Position numbers and translations under genes: made by a program. 26,549 bases of DNA from Branchiostoma floridae. Its lineage: Eukaryota > Chordata > Leptocardii > Amphioxiformes > Branchiostomatidae. The notes beneath the pieces were generated by a model. It was not told the DNA's origin. It saw nothing but the letters and a program-made list of their open reading frames with translations, and made no database searches. The stretch is taken from positions 1-26,549 of the forward strand of contig NW_023365848.1 in assembly GCF_000003815.2 (NCBI RefSeq), given 5' to 3'. Positions 21,501-23,985 of the stretch are shown here, piece by piece; position 1 is the first letter of the stretch, and each line of letters opens with the position of its first letter.

Positions 21501-23171
21501 TCATATCCTAAATCTACATTTAGAGGGCTGTCCCGAAGGACATTATAAATGCTTTGGTTCAGGGCAATGCGTTGGCCCATGGCAATTCTGTGACGGAATA
21601 CCAGTCTGCCCTTACAATGATGATGAAAGTGAAGAAGCCTGTGGAACATGTAAGTACCAATTATATAACACTCATGGTTGAATCATGATTGCTTTTCGTT
21701 CTCTTCAGTACAAAGGTAGTGCGTTTAGATGTTCTGGGTATACAACACAAAGAAATAAAAACCTTGCTTGGCGCAATGTGTTGTTTTTCCTTGTACATTT
21801 GCAAAAGTATAACTAATTATCATTTTCTAGACAACTGTATGCCTATGGACTTCGGGTACTGCCAGGGTGTGATCAACTACACCAGCGCATTCTTCCCCAA
21901 CTACTACGGCCAGGAGAACGTGACAGTGATCGAACAATCAGACGTCCACCAACTAGCTGTCAGTTTTGCCAATACAAATTGCCATCCTGATAGCAACTTA
22001 TTCTACTGCCACTTGGTATGTACCGGTATACCATCGACGCTCTGTTTTAGTGTTTGTTTTCGTGTGCGCCAGTGAACTGTCAATGTTTTGCCCTTGGTAT
22101 CAGTTAATTTTTCTTATTTTAGCATAAATACATTTCTGCCTTAAAGGTTGTTTGGAGAGTCACGGCTTTAACTAGGAGAAAGGTTATACAATCCTCAAAT
22201 ACTCATTACCTGCAGGTGGTTCCGGAGTGTATCGAGGATGGGGTCCGAGGCAAACCAGTTTGTCGCGCCGTGTGTGAAGAAGTGCGGCAGGAGTGTTCAG
22301 ACGAAGTCGACGCTTTACAAGTCCCATTAACCAAAGAATGGTGCTACGCAACGTTCCCTGACTCTGTCCACAATGACACCTGCATACTTTTTAAAGGTTA
22401 GCAGTTACTGGGGATAATGTCACCGTGTCAGATATTACTGTTTCAATTCTATTTAACAGCAAACGTCCCCCAAATCAACAATTATTCTCCATATGTAGGC
22501 ATAGTAAACAATTCAACATGAGCTCCATCATGTTTAATGTATATCAATGGAGTATATCAGGGTGGCTAAGCAAAATTTCAAAAGGATATTTTCAAAAAAA
22601 TTAAAACACTAACACGATATGTTTTAGGAGTCAACTGCACTTTCGATTACGACTTCTGCAACTGGAACCAAGTTGCGTCTGGAAGTGCAAATCAGCCATG
22701 GATGCAAGTAGCCAGCTCTCCGGGACAAGGTGAGCCTTGTATATCACAACGAACCGCACAGGAACCAAGTATAAGTGATATACCTTTCTGTACTATTTTA
22801 TTGGTCCTACTTTGTGTTTTTATTCTTAAGACGGTATCTTCATAGAAAATTTTCAATTTGACTATGTAAAATATGTACGACAAAAATATGGGTCACACTA
22901 TATATCAGCATCCCTGCGTGTCTTTTTAGGAAAGCATGTAGCTTCCAGTGCTTCATCGTCGCAACTGCTCATCAGCCCAAGGATCTATACAGATGACAAG
23001 TGCATGAAGTTCCAGTACAAGCTGACAGGAGGTGACAGCAGGGTCCTTGTCAAACTGATGGGGCCAAATGGCATGTCCTGGAACGCCTGGAACACGACAA
23101 CCTCCAGGTCTGTGAGCAACAACTGGACCACCGCGAGCATCAGCATCAGGACGGGTCTAGACTCAGTCCAG
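280..23171 (+). CDS. Giant mosaic extracellular protein gene (LDLa/trypsin/SRCR/SEA/Fz/MAM), 49 exons, open at both ends
   Basis: Overall span of the gene model; exons are listed separately. The exons join in one frame (7,517 nt, about 2,505 codons) with no internal stop if the broken LDLa exon at 16951 is skipped. Order: LDLa x2, trypsin, Gly-rich linker, LDLa, SRCR x2, LDLa, SEA, Fz x3, then Fz-LDLa-Fz-MAM units. Nearly every domain border is a phase-1 intron, the classic shuffling phase. The component set resembles corin and enteropeptidase, but the protease is not C-terminal and ten Fz domains are present. The product should be secreted or membrane-attached: all domains are disulfide-rich ectodomains. 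Start codon and last MAM exon were not found. Alternatives: two adjacent genes split near 3300, or a break at 17099. The domain calls are firm; the single-gene call is an inference from phase agreement. Confidence 0.72.
391..872. other. Intron 1
   Basis: AT-rich, no additional exon or recognisable repeat seen. Ends with the acceptor TTTCATTCCAG. Confidence 0.7.
873..992 (+). CDS. Exon 2: LDL-receptor class A domain 2
   Basis: Phase 1-1 exon, 40 codons. Six cysteines and the calcium cage [13 protein letters not shown] are intact. Acceptor TTCATTCCAG, donor C/GTGAGT. Directly precedes the protease exons, the same neighbour relation as in enteropeptidase, corin and matriptase. Confidence 0.9.
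993..1339. other. Intron 2
   Basis: No exon or repeat recognised. The acceptor used (CATTCCTTAAG) is non-pyrimidine just before AG but gives the correct phase. Confidence 0.65.
1340..1538 (+). CDS. Exon 3: trypsin-like serine protease, activation site and His57
   Basis: Enters in phase 1, leaves in phase 2. Encodes a short propeptide with one cysteine (AACGMRR), then the zymogen cleavage site [16 protein letters not shown] (Arg 1381-1383, Ile16 1384-1386) and VVTAAHC with catalytic His57 at 1510-1512. The propeptide cysteine should pair with Cys122 in exon 5 (SACLPE), so the activated protease would stay attached to its neighbours as in S1A mosaic proteases. Ile-Thr-Tyr-Gly replaces the usual Ile-Val-Gly-Gly. 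Donor AT/GTACGT. Confidence 0.88.
1777..1871 (+). CDS. Exon 4: trypsin-like protease, middle segment
   Basis: 95 nt, phase 2 to phase 1. Acceptor TTTTTTTCCAG, donor G/GTAAAG. Encodes the variable stretch after His57 including VVLGGRRS, which aligns with the VxLGxH/R strand of S1 proteases. No catalytic residue is carried here, but it is needed to keep frame between exons 3 and 5. Confidence 0.75.
2167..2349 (+). CDS. Exon 5: trypsin-like protease, Asp102 segment
   Basis: Phase 1-1, 61 codons. Contains NDIAVLQL with catalytic Asp102 (GAC 2220-2222), SACLPE (Cys122, partner of the propeptide cysteine) and [10 protein letters not shown], the conserved GWG strand. Acceptor TAATTGTAG, donor A/GTATGT. 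Confidence 0.9.
2440..2678. mobile_element. Fold-back element with 14-bp target duplication (Penelope-like candidate)
   Basis: The 14-bp direct repeats TTGAGGTACATCAT at 2440-2453 and 2665-2678 flank a 211-bp insert. Inside are two 54-nt arms, 2461-2514 and 2574-2627, that are near-perfect reverse complements. A 14-bp target duplication points to target-primed reverse transcription rather than a classic MITE. The minus strand at 2534-2506 reads CTGATGA, a stem-loop and GAAA, resembling a hammerhead ribozyme core as found in Penelope-like retroelements. No coding region remains. It sits wholly in the protease intron. Confidence 0.6.
2506..2534 (-). ncRNA. Hammerhead-like ribozyme core (degenerate)
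   Basis: On the minus strand: CTGATGA (2534-2528), one extra A, GGCGAC (2526-2521), loop AGATG, GTCGTC (2515-2510), then GAAA (2509-2506). GGCGAC and GTCGTC pair with one G-U, forming a stem II. The extra A and the absence of a clear stem III with a UH cleavage site argue against activity. Likely a relic of the host retroelement. Confidence 0.3.
2714..2872 (+). CDS. Exon 6: trypsin-like protease, Asp189 and Ser195
   Basis: Phase 1-1, 53 codons. Contains [11 protein letters not shown] and [10 protein letters not shown]. Ser195 is TCA 2869-2871 and Asp189 is GAC 2851-2853, which predicts cleavage after Arg or Lys. Acceptor TGCGTTTAG, donor G/GTAACC splits the GDSGG motif between this exon and the next, a common S1 intron site. 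Confidence 0.92.
3103..3258 (+). CDS. Exon 7: trypsin-like protease, C-terminal segment
   Basis: Phase 1-1. Begins GGPLVCA, completing GDSGGP, then VTSWGDGCG (Ser214-Trp215-Gly216) and KPGISARV, ending in the terminal helix YIDWIKSI followed by the N-glycosylation sequon NNT. Acceptor CCCCTCCAG, donor G/GTACGA. Unspliced read-through would add 13 residues and stop at TAA 3298-3300, so this exon could also end a short isoform. The catalytic triad across exons 3, 5 and 6 is intact. Confidence 0.9.
3259..3512. other. Intron 7, possibly 3' UTR of a short isoform
   Basis: In-frame TAA at 3298-3300 after exon 7. Two overlapping AATAAA motifs lie further downstream at 3827-3837. These permit, but do not prove, a transcript ending after the protease. 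Confidence 0.35.
3513..3554 (+). CDS. Exon 8 (candidate): 42-nt Gly/Asn-rich linker micro-exon
   Basis: Phase 1-1, 14 codons, encoding a linker with [10 protein letters not shown]. Acceptor TATTTATTAG, donor G/GTCAGG. It lies between the protease and LDLa3 and its length is a multiple of three, so it could be included or skipped without frame effect. Weaker donor than its neighbours; no homology support beyond composition. Confidence 0.45.
3856..3972 (+). CDS. Exon 9: LDL-receptor class A domain 3
   Basis: Phase 1-1, 39 codons. Six cysteines, ending [16 protein letters not shown] with the calcium-binding acidic residues. Acceptor TTTGACAG, donor G/GTTGGT. First domain after the protease and linker. 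Confidence 0.87.
4211..4228 (+). CDS. Exon 10 (candidate): 18-nt micro-exon linker
   Basis: Strong acceptor CGTTTTCAG and consensus donor C/GTAAGT enclose 18 nt in phase 1-1, encoding about DSGPSS. Same phase and position as the 21-nt micro-exon before the second SRCR, which supports it. The Ser/Pro/Gly content fits a short inter-domain hinge. Confidence 0.6.
4229..4568. other. Intron 10
   Basis: AT-rich; nothing else recognised. Ends with TTTACTTAAG, the acceptor of SRCR1. Confidence 0.65.
4569..4886 (+). CDS. Exon 11: SRCR domain 1
   Basis: Phase 1-1, 106 codons, the whole domain in one exon. Hallmarks: [49 protein letters not shown]. Six cysteines are present; the C1 and C4 positions of eight-cysteine SRCR domains are both replaced ([10 protein letters not shown] and LGYG), consistent with loss of one disulfide. 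SRCR domains bind proteins or glycans; one is also found in corin, enteropeptidase and hepsin. Confidence 0.93.
5167..5187 (+). CDS. Exon 12 (candidate): 21-nt micro-exon linker
   Basis: Acceptor TTTTTTTCAG and consensus donor T/GTAAGT enclose 21 nt in phase 1-1. Encodes about NTTGNVS, with an N-V-S glycosylation sequon and threonines, a typical hinge between SRCR domains. Parallel in size and phase to the 18-nt exon before SRCR1. Confidence 0.62.
5458..5769 (+). CDS. Exon 13: SRCR domain 2
   Basis: Phase 1-1, 104 codons. Tandem duplicate of SRCR1, sharing [36 protein letters not shown] and DVGVVC, and the same missing C1/C4 pair. Acceptor GGTTTGTCACAG, donor G/GTAACG. Confidence 0.93.
5770..6274. 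other. Intron 13
   Basis: AT-rich (a short ATATAATATATATTATAT tract near 5950). Two acceptor-like CAG sites (about 5894 and 5974) lack matching donors. No exon supported. Confidence 0.65.
6275..6388 (+). CDS. Exon 14: LDL-receptor class A domain 4
   Basis: Phase 1-1, 38 codons. Six cysteines with CGNGRC and [16 protein letters not shown]. Acceptor TTGATTGTTAG, donor A/GTAGTA. Links SRCR2 to the SEA domain. Confidence 0.88.
6474..6523. repeat. (AT)n microsatellite
   Basis: About 50 bp of uninterrupted AT dinucleotide repeat in the intron between LDLa4 and SEA. Open reading frames crossing it (IYIYIY) are artefacts. Confidence 0.95.
6660..6766 (+). CDS. Exon 15: SEA domain, first part
   Basis: Enters in phase 1, leaves in phase 0. 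Encodes [19 protein letters not shown], matching the SEA consensus F-x2-DL-x-n-S-x2-Y-x2-L. Acceptor TTTTATTCTCAG, donor GAG/GTAACA. Confidence 0.82.
6897..6955 (+). CDS. Exon 16: SEA domain, second part
   Basis: 59 nt, phase 0 to phase 2. Encodes [19 protein letters not shown], the helix and turn preceding the SEA cleavage strand. Acceptor TGTCTACAG, donor CG/GTAAAT. Confidence 0.8.
6956..7351. other. Intron 16 with a 26-bp perfect palindrome
   Basis: No extra exon seen. Holds a perfect palindrome at 7094-7119 centred on GGTACC; see findings. Confidence 0.7.
7352..7512 (+). CDS. Exon 17: SEA domain, third part with self-cleavage motif
   Basis: Phase 2 to phase 1. Starts [13 protein letters not shown], close to the SEA autoproteolysis motif G/SVVV followed by the V-x-F strand. 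The predicted cut lies between Gly (7356-7358) and Ser (7359-7361). The rest, [11 protein letters not shown] to [11 protein letters not shown], fits the SEA C-terminal helix and strand. Acceptor TTACTCTTAG, donor G/GTAAAG. Confidence 0.85.
7675..7875 (+). pseudogene. Decayed Frizzled exon (subtype B first half)
   Basis: Clearly related at DNA level to the Fz4 and Fz7 first exons (for example GAACGTTGCCAAAACATGCC and CATTCCCAACCTGG), but with several indels. The start is a base short around TACAGAATGC, about seven bases are lost before CGTTGCC, and extra bases lie in the middle. A short piece, [17 protein letters not shown], is still readable, then homology stops before a donor. No second-half exon follows. 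Likely a dead eleventh Fz domain between SEA and Fz1. Confidence 0.8.
7982..8208 (+). CDS. Exon 18: Frizzled CRD 1, first half (subtype A)
   Basis: Phase 1 to phase 0. Encodes [30 protein letters not shown]: cysteines 1-5 of a Frizzled cysteine-rich domain, with a CYP motif and NHT and NIS sequons. Acceptor TGTTGTTGCAG, donor CAG/GTAAGC. Fz CRDs bind Wnt lipids or peptides; corin carries two. Confidence 0.9.
8361..8481 (+). CDS. Exon 19: Frizzled CRD 1, second half
   Basis: Phase 0 to phase 1. Encodes [24 protein letters not shown] and QECMTIG, cysteines 6-10, completing the CRD. Acceptor CTTCTGACAG, donor G/GTATGG. Confidence 0.9.
8482..9167. other. Intron 19 with a probable interspersed repeat
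   Basis: At about 8610-8830 lies a segment starting with a short inverted repeat (TACCTCC ... GGAGGTTA) and continuing GTGTCTCTGTCTGTGTAG, whose composition resembles interspersed repeats in invertebrate genomes. Nothing coding is supported. Confidence 0.4.
9168..9400 (+). CDS. Exon 20: Frizzled CRD 2, first half (subtype A)
   Basis: Phase 1 to phase 0. Tandem duplicate of exon 18: [29 protein letters not shown]. Cysteines 1-5 intact. Acceptor TATGTTCCAG, donor CAG/GTGAGC. Confidence 0.9.
9401..9909. other. Intron 20
   Basis: AT-rich. GGTTCGAAACC at 9676-9686 matches a Pol III box B, but no box A or tRNA fold was seen. No exon. Confidence 0.6.
9910..10030 (+). CDS. Exon 21: Frizzled CRD 2, second half
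   Basis: Phase 0 to phase 1. [25 protein letters not shown] and QECLTIG give cysteines 6-10. Only about ten differences from exon 19 over 121 nt, so Fz1 and Fz2 are a fairly recent duplication. Donor G/GTGGGG is weaker than usual. Confidence 0.9.
10031..10467. other. Intron 21
   Basis: The first 50 bp retain weak similarity to the start of intron 19 from the duplication. A 73-codon open frame here has no domain similarity and is considered chance. Confidence 0.6.
10468..10678 (+). CDS. Exon 22: Frizzled CRD 3, first half (subtype B)
   Basis: Phase 1 to phase 2. Encodes [36 protein letters not shown], cysteines 1-5. The CxPVxYDRCxNMPY motif is close to vertebrate Fz and sFRP CRDs. Acceptor TTCCCACAG, donor AG/GTGAGC. 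Confidence 0.9.
10679..11083. other. Intron 22
   Basis: AT-rich, nothing recognised apart from the acceptor TTGTTGCTCAG. Confidence 0.65.
11084..11223 (+). CDS. Exon 23: Frizzled CRD 3, second half
   Basis: Phase 2 to phase 1. [22 protein letters not shown] and EDCFAPRG supply cysteines 6-10. PC-x3-FC-x2-I is the typical Fz helix. Donor G/GTAAGC. Confidence 0.9.
11224..12082. other. Intron 23 with a probable LINE tail
   Basis: The longest intron between Fz domains. No LDLa or Fz exon is present, so Fz3 is directly followed by Fz4. The second half holds a probable retrotransposon 3' end, listed separately. Confidence 0.6.
11820..12004 (+). mobile_element. Possible 3' tail of a CR1/L2-like LINE
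   Basis: Contains TGCAATCAGCTGTGCTGCC, then TTGCATTTTGAATAAATAAA at the end, a layout like the untranslated tails of CR1/L2 elements (GCAATTCAGC.. GGCTGC.. AATAAA). The body is absent, as in 5'-truncated insertions. Called from memory of the tail pattern only. Confidence 0.35.
12083..12302 (+). CDS. Exon 24: Frizzled CRD 4, first half (subtype B; unit U1)
   Basis: Phase 1 to phase 2. Encodes [37 protein letters not shown]; cysteines 1-5, with NTS and NAT sequons. Acceptor TTGCATTTTCAG, donor AA/GTAAGC. Start of the first Fz-LDLa-Fz-MAM unit and left end of the large tandem duplication. Confidence 0.92.
12576..12715 (+). CDS. Exon 25: Frizzled CRD 4, second half (U1)
   Basis: Phase 2 to phase 1. 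[21 protein letters not shown] and EGCLAPQG give cysteines 6-10. Acceptor GTCGTGCACAG, donor G/GTGTGG. Confidence 0.92.
12885..13007 (+). CDS. Exon 26: LDL-receptor class A domain 5 (U1)
   Basis: Phase 1-1, 41 codons. Six cysteines: [28 protein letters not shown]. Divergent from LDLa1-4 ([11 protein letters not shown] in place of the usual DCxDGSDE), but the acidic calcium ligands are largely kept. Acceptor TTCCATACAG, donor T/GTAAGT. Confidence 0.85.
13238..13422 (+). CDS. Exon 27: Frizzled CRD 5, first half (subtype C; U1)
   Basis: Phase 1 to phase 0. [32 protein letters not shown]: cysteines 1-4 only, because the intron lies before Cys5. NRT and NVS sequons. Acceptor TTTATTCCAG, donor ATG/GTAATT. 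Confidence 0.9.
13601..13659. repeat. Perfect-stem hairpin in the Fz5 intron
   Basis: CAGCTTCTCGAGTT (13611-13624) and AACTCGAGAAGCTG (13638-13651) form a 14-bp perfect stem around a 13-nt loop; outer GATCCAT and ATGGATC also pair. The duplicated intron near 19335 has only the right arm (ACTCAAGAAGCTG), so the hairpin arose after duplication, probably by a local inverted copy. Confidence 0.75.
13779..13959 (+). CDS. Exon 28: Frizzled CRD 5, second half (U1)
   Basis: Phase 0 to phase 1. [36 protein letters not shown] and DTCKMAKG give cysteines 5-10. Acceptor CCTATTCCAG, donor G/GTATCT. Confidence 0.9.
14121..14210 (+). CDS. Exon 29: MAM domain 1, first part (U1)
   Basis: Phase 1-1, 30 codons. 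[11 protein letters not shown] is the MAM opening signature (C-x-FE/D-x-CxW). Acceptor TTCTGTCATAG, donor G/GTTAGT. MAM domains mediate adhesion or dimerisation and occur in meprins, RPTPs and enteropeptidase. Confidence 0.9.
14394..14683 (+). CDS. Exon 30: MAM domain 1, core (U1)
   Basis: Phase 1 to phase 0. [29 protein letters not shown] and [11 protein letters not shown] match MAM strands and the third cysteine. An acidic Gly/Asp/Glu loop (about 14570-14630, [15 protein letters not shown]) is inserted where MAM3 has none. Acceptor CGTTTTATAG, donor AAG/GTAATC. Confidence 0.9.
14854..14941 (+). CDS. Exon 31: MAM domain 1, last part (U1)
   Basis: Phase 0 to phase 1. [20 protein letters not shown] is the conserved MAM ending (G-x-IAIDDI), followed by the fourth cysteine and an acidic EGEEG tail. 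Acceptor TATTATTATAG, donor G/GTAAGA. Confidence 0.9.
15072..15288 (+). CDS. Exon 32: Frizzled CRD 6, first half (subtype B; U2)
   Basis: Phase 1 to phase 2. [39 protein letters not shown]: cysteines 1-5. Differs from its duplicate at 20803 by about one synonymous base in 217. Acceptor TTTATTTCAG, donor AG/GTACAT. Confidence 0.92.
15315..16466. mobile_element. Fold-back DNA transposon (1,132 bp) with 10-bp target duplication
   Basis: The element spans 15325-16456, with perfect 16-bp terminal inverted repeats GGTCTCACTAAATACC. It is flanked by the direct repeat CCTTGGATGC at 15315-15324 and 16457-16466. Inner arms are long GAAAACAACC-type arrays on the left (about 15340-15535) and their reverse complement on the right (about 16295-16440). 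The middle has no open frame resembling a transposase, so it is non-autonomous. Target duplications of 9-10 bp suggest a Mutator-like or fold-back family. The equivalent intron of U4 (about 21030-21070) has the empty site. Confidence 0.85.
16654..16790 (+). CDS. Exon 33: Frizzled CRD 6, second half (U2)
   Basis: Phase 2 to phase 1. [33 protein letters not shown] give cysteines 6-10. Acceptor TTTTACATAG, donor G/GTAAAG. The 1.1-kb transposon lies in the intron just before it. Confidence 0.9.
16951..17099 (+). pseudogene. Broken LDL-receptor class A exon 6 (U2)
   Basis: Starts like LDLa8 ([30 protein letters not shown]), with five of six cysteines. After CPYN it has six extra bases, then homology ends near 17075. 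The frame runs on to a TGA at 17097-17099 without the sixth cysteine or a phase-1 donor. Exons 33 and 35 are both phase 1, so skipping it keeps the frame; including it would truncate the protein. The Fz and MAM exons expected after it are missing. Confidence 0.8.
17100..17376. other. Duplication junction region
   Basis: Sequence with no counterpart upstream of exon 24. It joins the broken LDLa exon of U2 to the first exon of U3, so it is filler or a remnant at the tandem-duplication breakpoint. No exon or transposon end recognised. Confidence 0.55.
17377..17587 (+). CDS. Exon 35: Frizzled CRD 7, first half (subtype B; U3)
   Basis: Phase 1 to phase 2. [37 protein letters not shown], nearly identical to Fz4. 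The acceptor of exon 24 (TTTTCAG/AAACG) is changed here to TTTTCATCAACG, so the likely acceptor is the internal CGTCAG 9-10 bases further, which preserves phase 1 and the first cysteine. Donor AT/GTAAGT. Confidence 0.85.
17804..17943 (+). CDS. Exon 36: Frizzled CRD 7, second half (U3)
   Basis: Phase 2 to phase 1. Differs from exon 25 at only a few bases (ALSIGIPWD for [15 protein letters not shown] for TLPVSS). Cysteines 6-10 intact. Acceptor CACGCGCACAG, donor G/GTGTGG. Confidence 0.92.
18100..18221. mobile_element. 104-bp GC-rich insertion with 9-bp imperfect target duplication
   Basis: Present in U3 but absent from the matching U1 intron. GTGATTATT (18100-18108) and GTGGTTATT (18213-18221) flank a GC-rich insert including CGGCGGCGG and GGCCGGCCGC. 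The family is not recognised; a short non-autonomous element is likely. Confidence 0.55.
18240..18362 (+). CDS. Exon 37: LDL-receptor class A domain 7 (U3)
   Basis: Phase 1-1, 41 codons. Duplicate of LDLa5: [25 protein letters not shown]. All six cysteines kept. Acceptor CCGATACAG, donor T/GTAAGT. Confidence 0.87.
18569..18753 (+). CDS. Exon 38: Frizzled CRD 8, first half (subtype C; U3)
   Basis: Phase 1 to phase 0. Duplicate of exon 27 with a few substitutions (PYSRT for PYNRT loses a sequon; GQPST for GQEST). Cysteines 1-4 intact. Acceptor TTTATTCCAG, donor ATG/GTAATT. Confidence 0.9.
18808..19205. mobile_element. 394-bp TA-flanked MITE
   Basis: The element spans 18810-19203, flanked by TA dinucleotides. 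Its terminal inverted repeats start CACCTTTCTCACGCGGCGG and continue imperfectly for about 60 bp (GTTCAATGAGGCAAAC against GTTTGCCTCATTGACC). It carries no coding frame of note. TA duplication fits Tc1/mariner-like elements. It is missing from the equivalent U1 intron, so insertion followed the tandem duplication. Confidence 0.88.
19462..19642 (+). CDS. Exon 39: Frizzled CRD 8, second half (U3)
   Basis: Phase 0 to phase 1. Duplicate of exon 28 ([26 protein letters not shown]). Cysteines 5-10 intact. Acceptor CCTATTGCAG, donor G/GTATCC. Confidence 0.9.
19789..19878 (+). CDS. Exon 40: MAM domain 2, first part (U3)
   Basis: Phase 1-1, 30 codons, near-identical to exon 29 ([16 protein letters not shown]; ends ASDPG). 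Acceptor TCCTGTCGTAG, donor G/GTTAGT. Confidence 0.9.
20123..20412 (+). CDS. Exon 41: MAM domain 2, core (U3)
   Basis: Phase 1 to phase 0, exactly the length of exon 30 and about 97% identical. Keeps [12 protein letters not shown] and the acidic loop (about 20299-20359, [15 protein letters not shown]). Acceptor CGTTTTATAG, donor AAG/GTAATC. Confidence 0.9.
20589..20679 (+). CDS. Exon 42: MAM domain 2, last part (U3)
   Basis: Phase 0 to phase 1. [20 protein letters not shown] then SCEGEEGG. One codon longer than exon 31, by a 3-nt GAG-type slippage just before the donor G/GTAAGA. Confidence 0.9.
20803..21019 (+). CDS. Exon 43: Frizzled CRD 9, first half (subtype B; U4)
   Basis: Phase 1 to phase 2. 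Protein identical to exon 32 across [10 protein letters not shown] to FPECTPSGI. Acceptor CTGTATTTCAG, donor AG/GTACAC. Its downstream intron lacks the 1.1-kb transposon and shows the empty insertion site. Confidence 0.92.
21236..21372 (+). CDS. Exon 44: Frizzled CRD 9, second half (U4)
   Basis: Phase 2 to phase 1. [33 protein letters not shown]; five base changes from exon 33 in 137. Acceptor TTTCACGTAG, donor G/GTGAAG. Confidence 0.91.
21524..21649 (+). CDS. Exon 45: LDL-receptor class A domain 8 (U4)
   Basis: Phase 1-1, 42 codons. The intact form of the broken exon at 16951: [34 protein letters not shown] with all six cysteines, and donor T/GTAAGT. Its intactness shows what U2 lost. Confidence 0.87.
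21831..22015 (+). CDS. Exon 46: Frizzled CRD 10, first half (subtype C; U4)
   Basis: Phase 1 to phase 0. [33 protein letters not shown]; cysteines 1-4, with NYT and NVT sequons. Clearly diverged from Fz5/Fz8, so this is an older paralogue. Acceptor CATTTTCTAG, donor TTG/GTATGT. Confidence 0.9.
22216..22396 (+). CDS. Exon 47: Frizzled CRD 10, second half (U4)
   Basis: Phase 0 to phase 1. [43 protein letters not shown] give cysteines 5-10. Acceptor TTACCTGCAG, donor G/GTTAGC. Confidence 0.9.
22628..22729 (+). CDS. Exon 48: MAM domain 3, first part (U4)
   Basis: Phase 1-1, 34 codons. [13 protein letters not shown] is a good MAM opening; the linker [16 protein letters not shown] is longer than in MAM1/2. 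Acceptor TATGTTTTAG, donor G/GTGAGC. Confidence 0.9.
22930..23171 (+). CDS. Exon 49: MAM domain 3, core (U4)
   Basis: Phase 1 to phase 0. [39 protein letters not shown] and [11 protein letters not shown] match MAM strands. It lacks the acidic loop of MAM1/2. Acceptor TCTTTTTAG, donor CAG/GTGATT. The last MAM exon (an equivalent of exon 31) is not found before the window ends, so the intron exceeds 3.3 kb or the exon was lost. Confidence 0.88.
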
Positions 23172-23242
23172 GTGATTTTCTTATAAACCTTTTGATTATA
23201 TTTCAGCCATACATAGTATGGTGAAATATATTGTATTCGTAA

Positions 23243-23281
23243 TGTTTCTTCTTTCTTTCTTTCTTCTTCTTCTTCTTTCTC
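23243..23281. repeat. Pyrimidine-rich (TTC/TTTC)n simple repeat
   Basis: About 39 bp of TTTCTTC-type repeats directly upstream of the tandem-repeat block. Confidence 0.9.
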
Positions 23282-23299
23282 CTGTCAAATCTTCAAAGT

Positions 23300-23985
23300 G
23301 ATTCATCTCCGCCGTTCCTGGACCGAATGATCTGAAATTTGGCACAGGGGTAGAATGGGCCAATACCTTGATGCTTTTTTCTCAGTTTTTTCATATCTGC
23401 CTCTAAAATGATTTTATTGAGATTTTTTGGTCAATTTTAGACCAAAACTGTATATTTTGGCCCCTGTACCCTGGTATTACAACCAAATGAGCTGAAATTT
23501 GACAGAGATGTGCCTTGATAATGCCCCCATATAAATTCGATAACACTTTTGGTGTACAGTACAACAAAATGCTTATTTTTGCGATTTTTTGACCAATTTT
23601 TGACCAAAAAAGGACACTTTTGGCCCCTGTACCCTGGTATTACAACCAAATGAGCTGAAATTTGACAGAGATGTGCCTTGATAATGCCCCCATATAAATT
23701 CAATAACACTTTTGGTGTACAGTTCAACAAAATGCTTATTTTTGCGATTTTTTGACCAATTTTTGACCAAAAAAGGACACTTTTGGCTCCTGTACCTTGG
23801 TATTGCAACCGAATGAGCTGAAATTTGACACAGATGTGCCTTGATAATCCCTTCATATAAATTCAATTACACTTTTGGTGTACAGTGCAACAAAATGCTT
23901 ATTTTTGCGATTTTTGGCCAATTTTTGACCAAAAAAGGACACTTTTGGCTCCTGTTCCCTGGTATTACAATTAAACGACCTGAAA
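23300..23985. repeat. 163-bp tandem repeat array
   Basis: Units begin at CCCCTGTACCCTGGTATTAC-type sequence at 23461, 23624, 23787 and 23949, with periods of 163, 163 and 162 bp. A diverged partial unit lies at about 23300-23460. The 163-bp period is not a multiple of three. Open frames on the minus strand through the array are by-products, since the same repeat is read in different frames. Confidence 0.88.

Noticed and set aside
23437-23866. Long open frames on the minus strand (97-139 codons)
   Set aside because: They run through the 163-bp tandem repeat, which is read in different frames in successive units; no domain is recognised.
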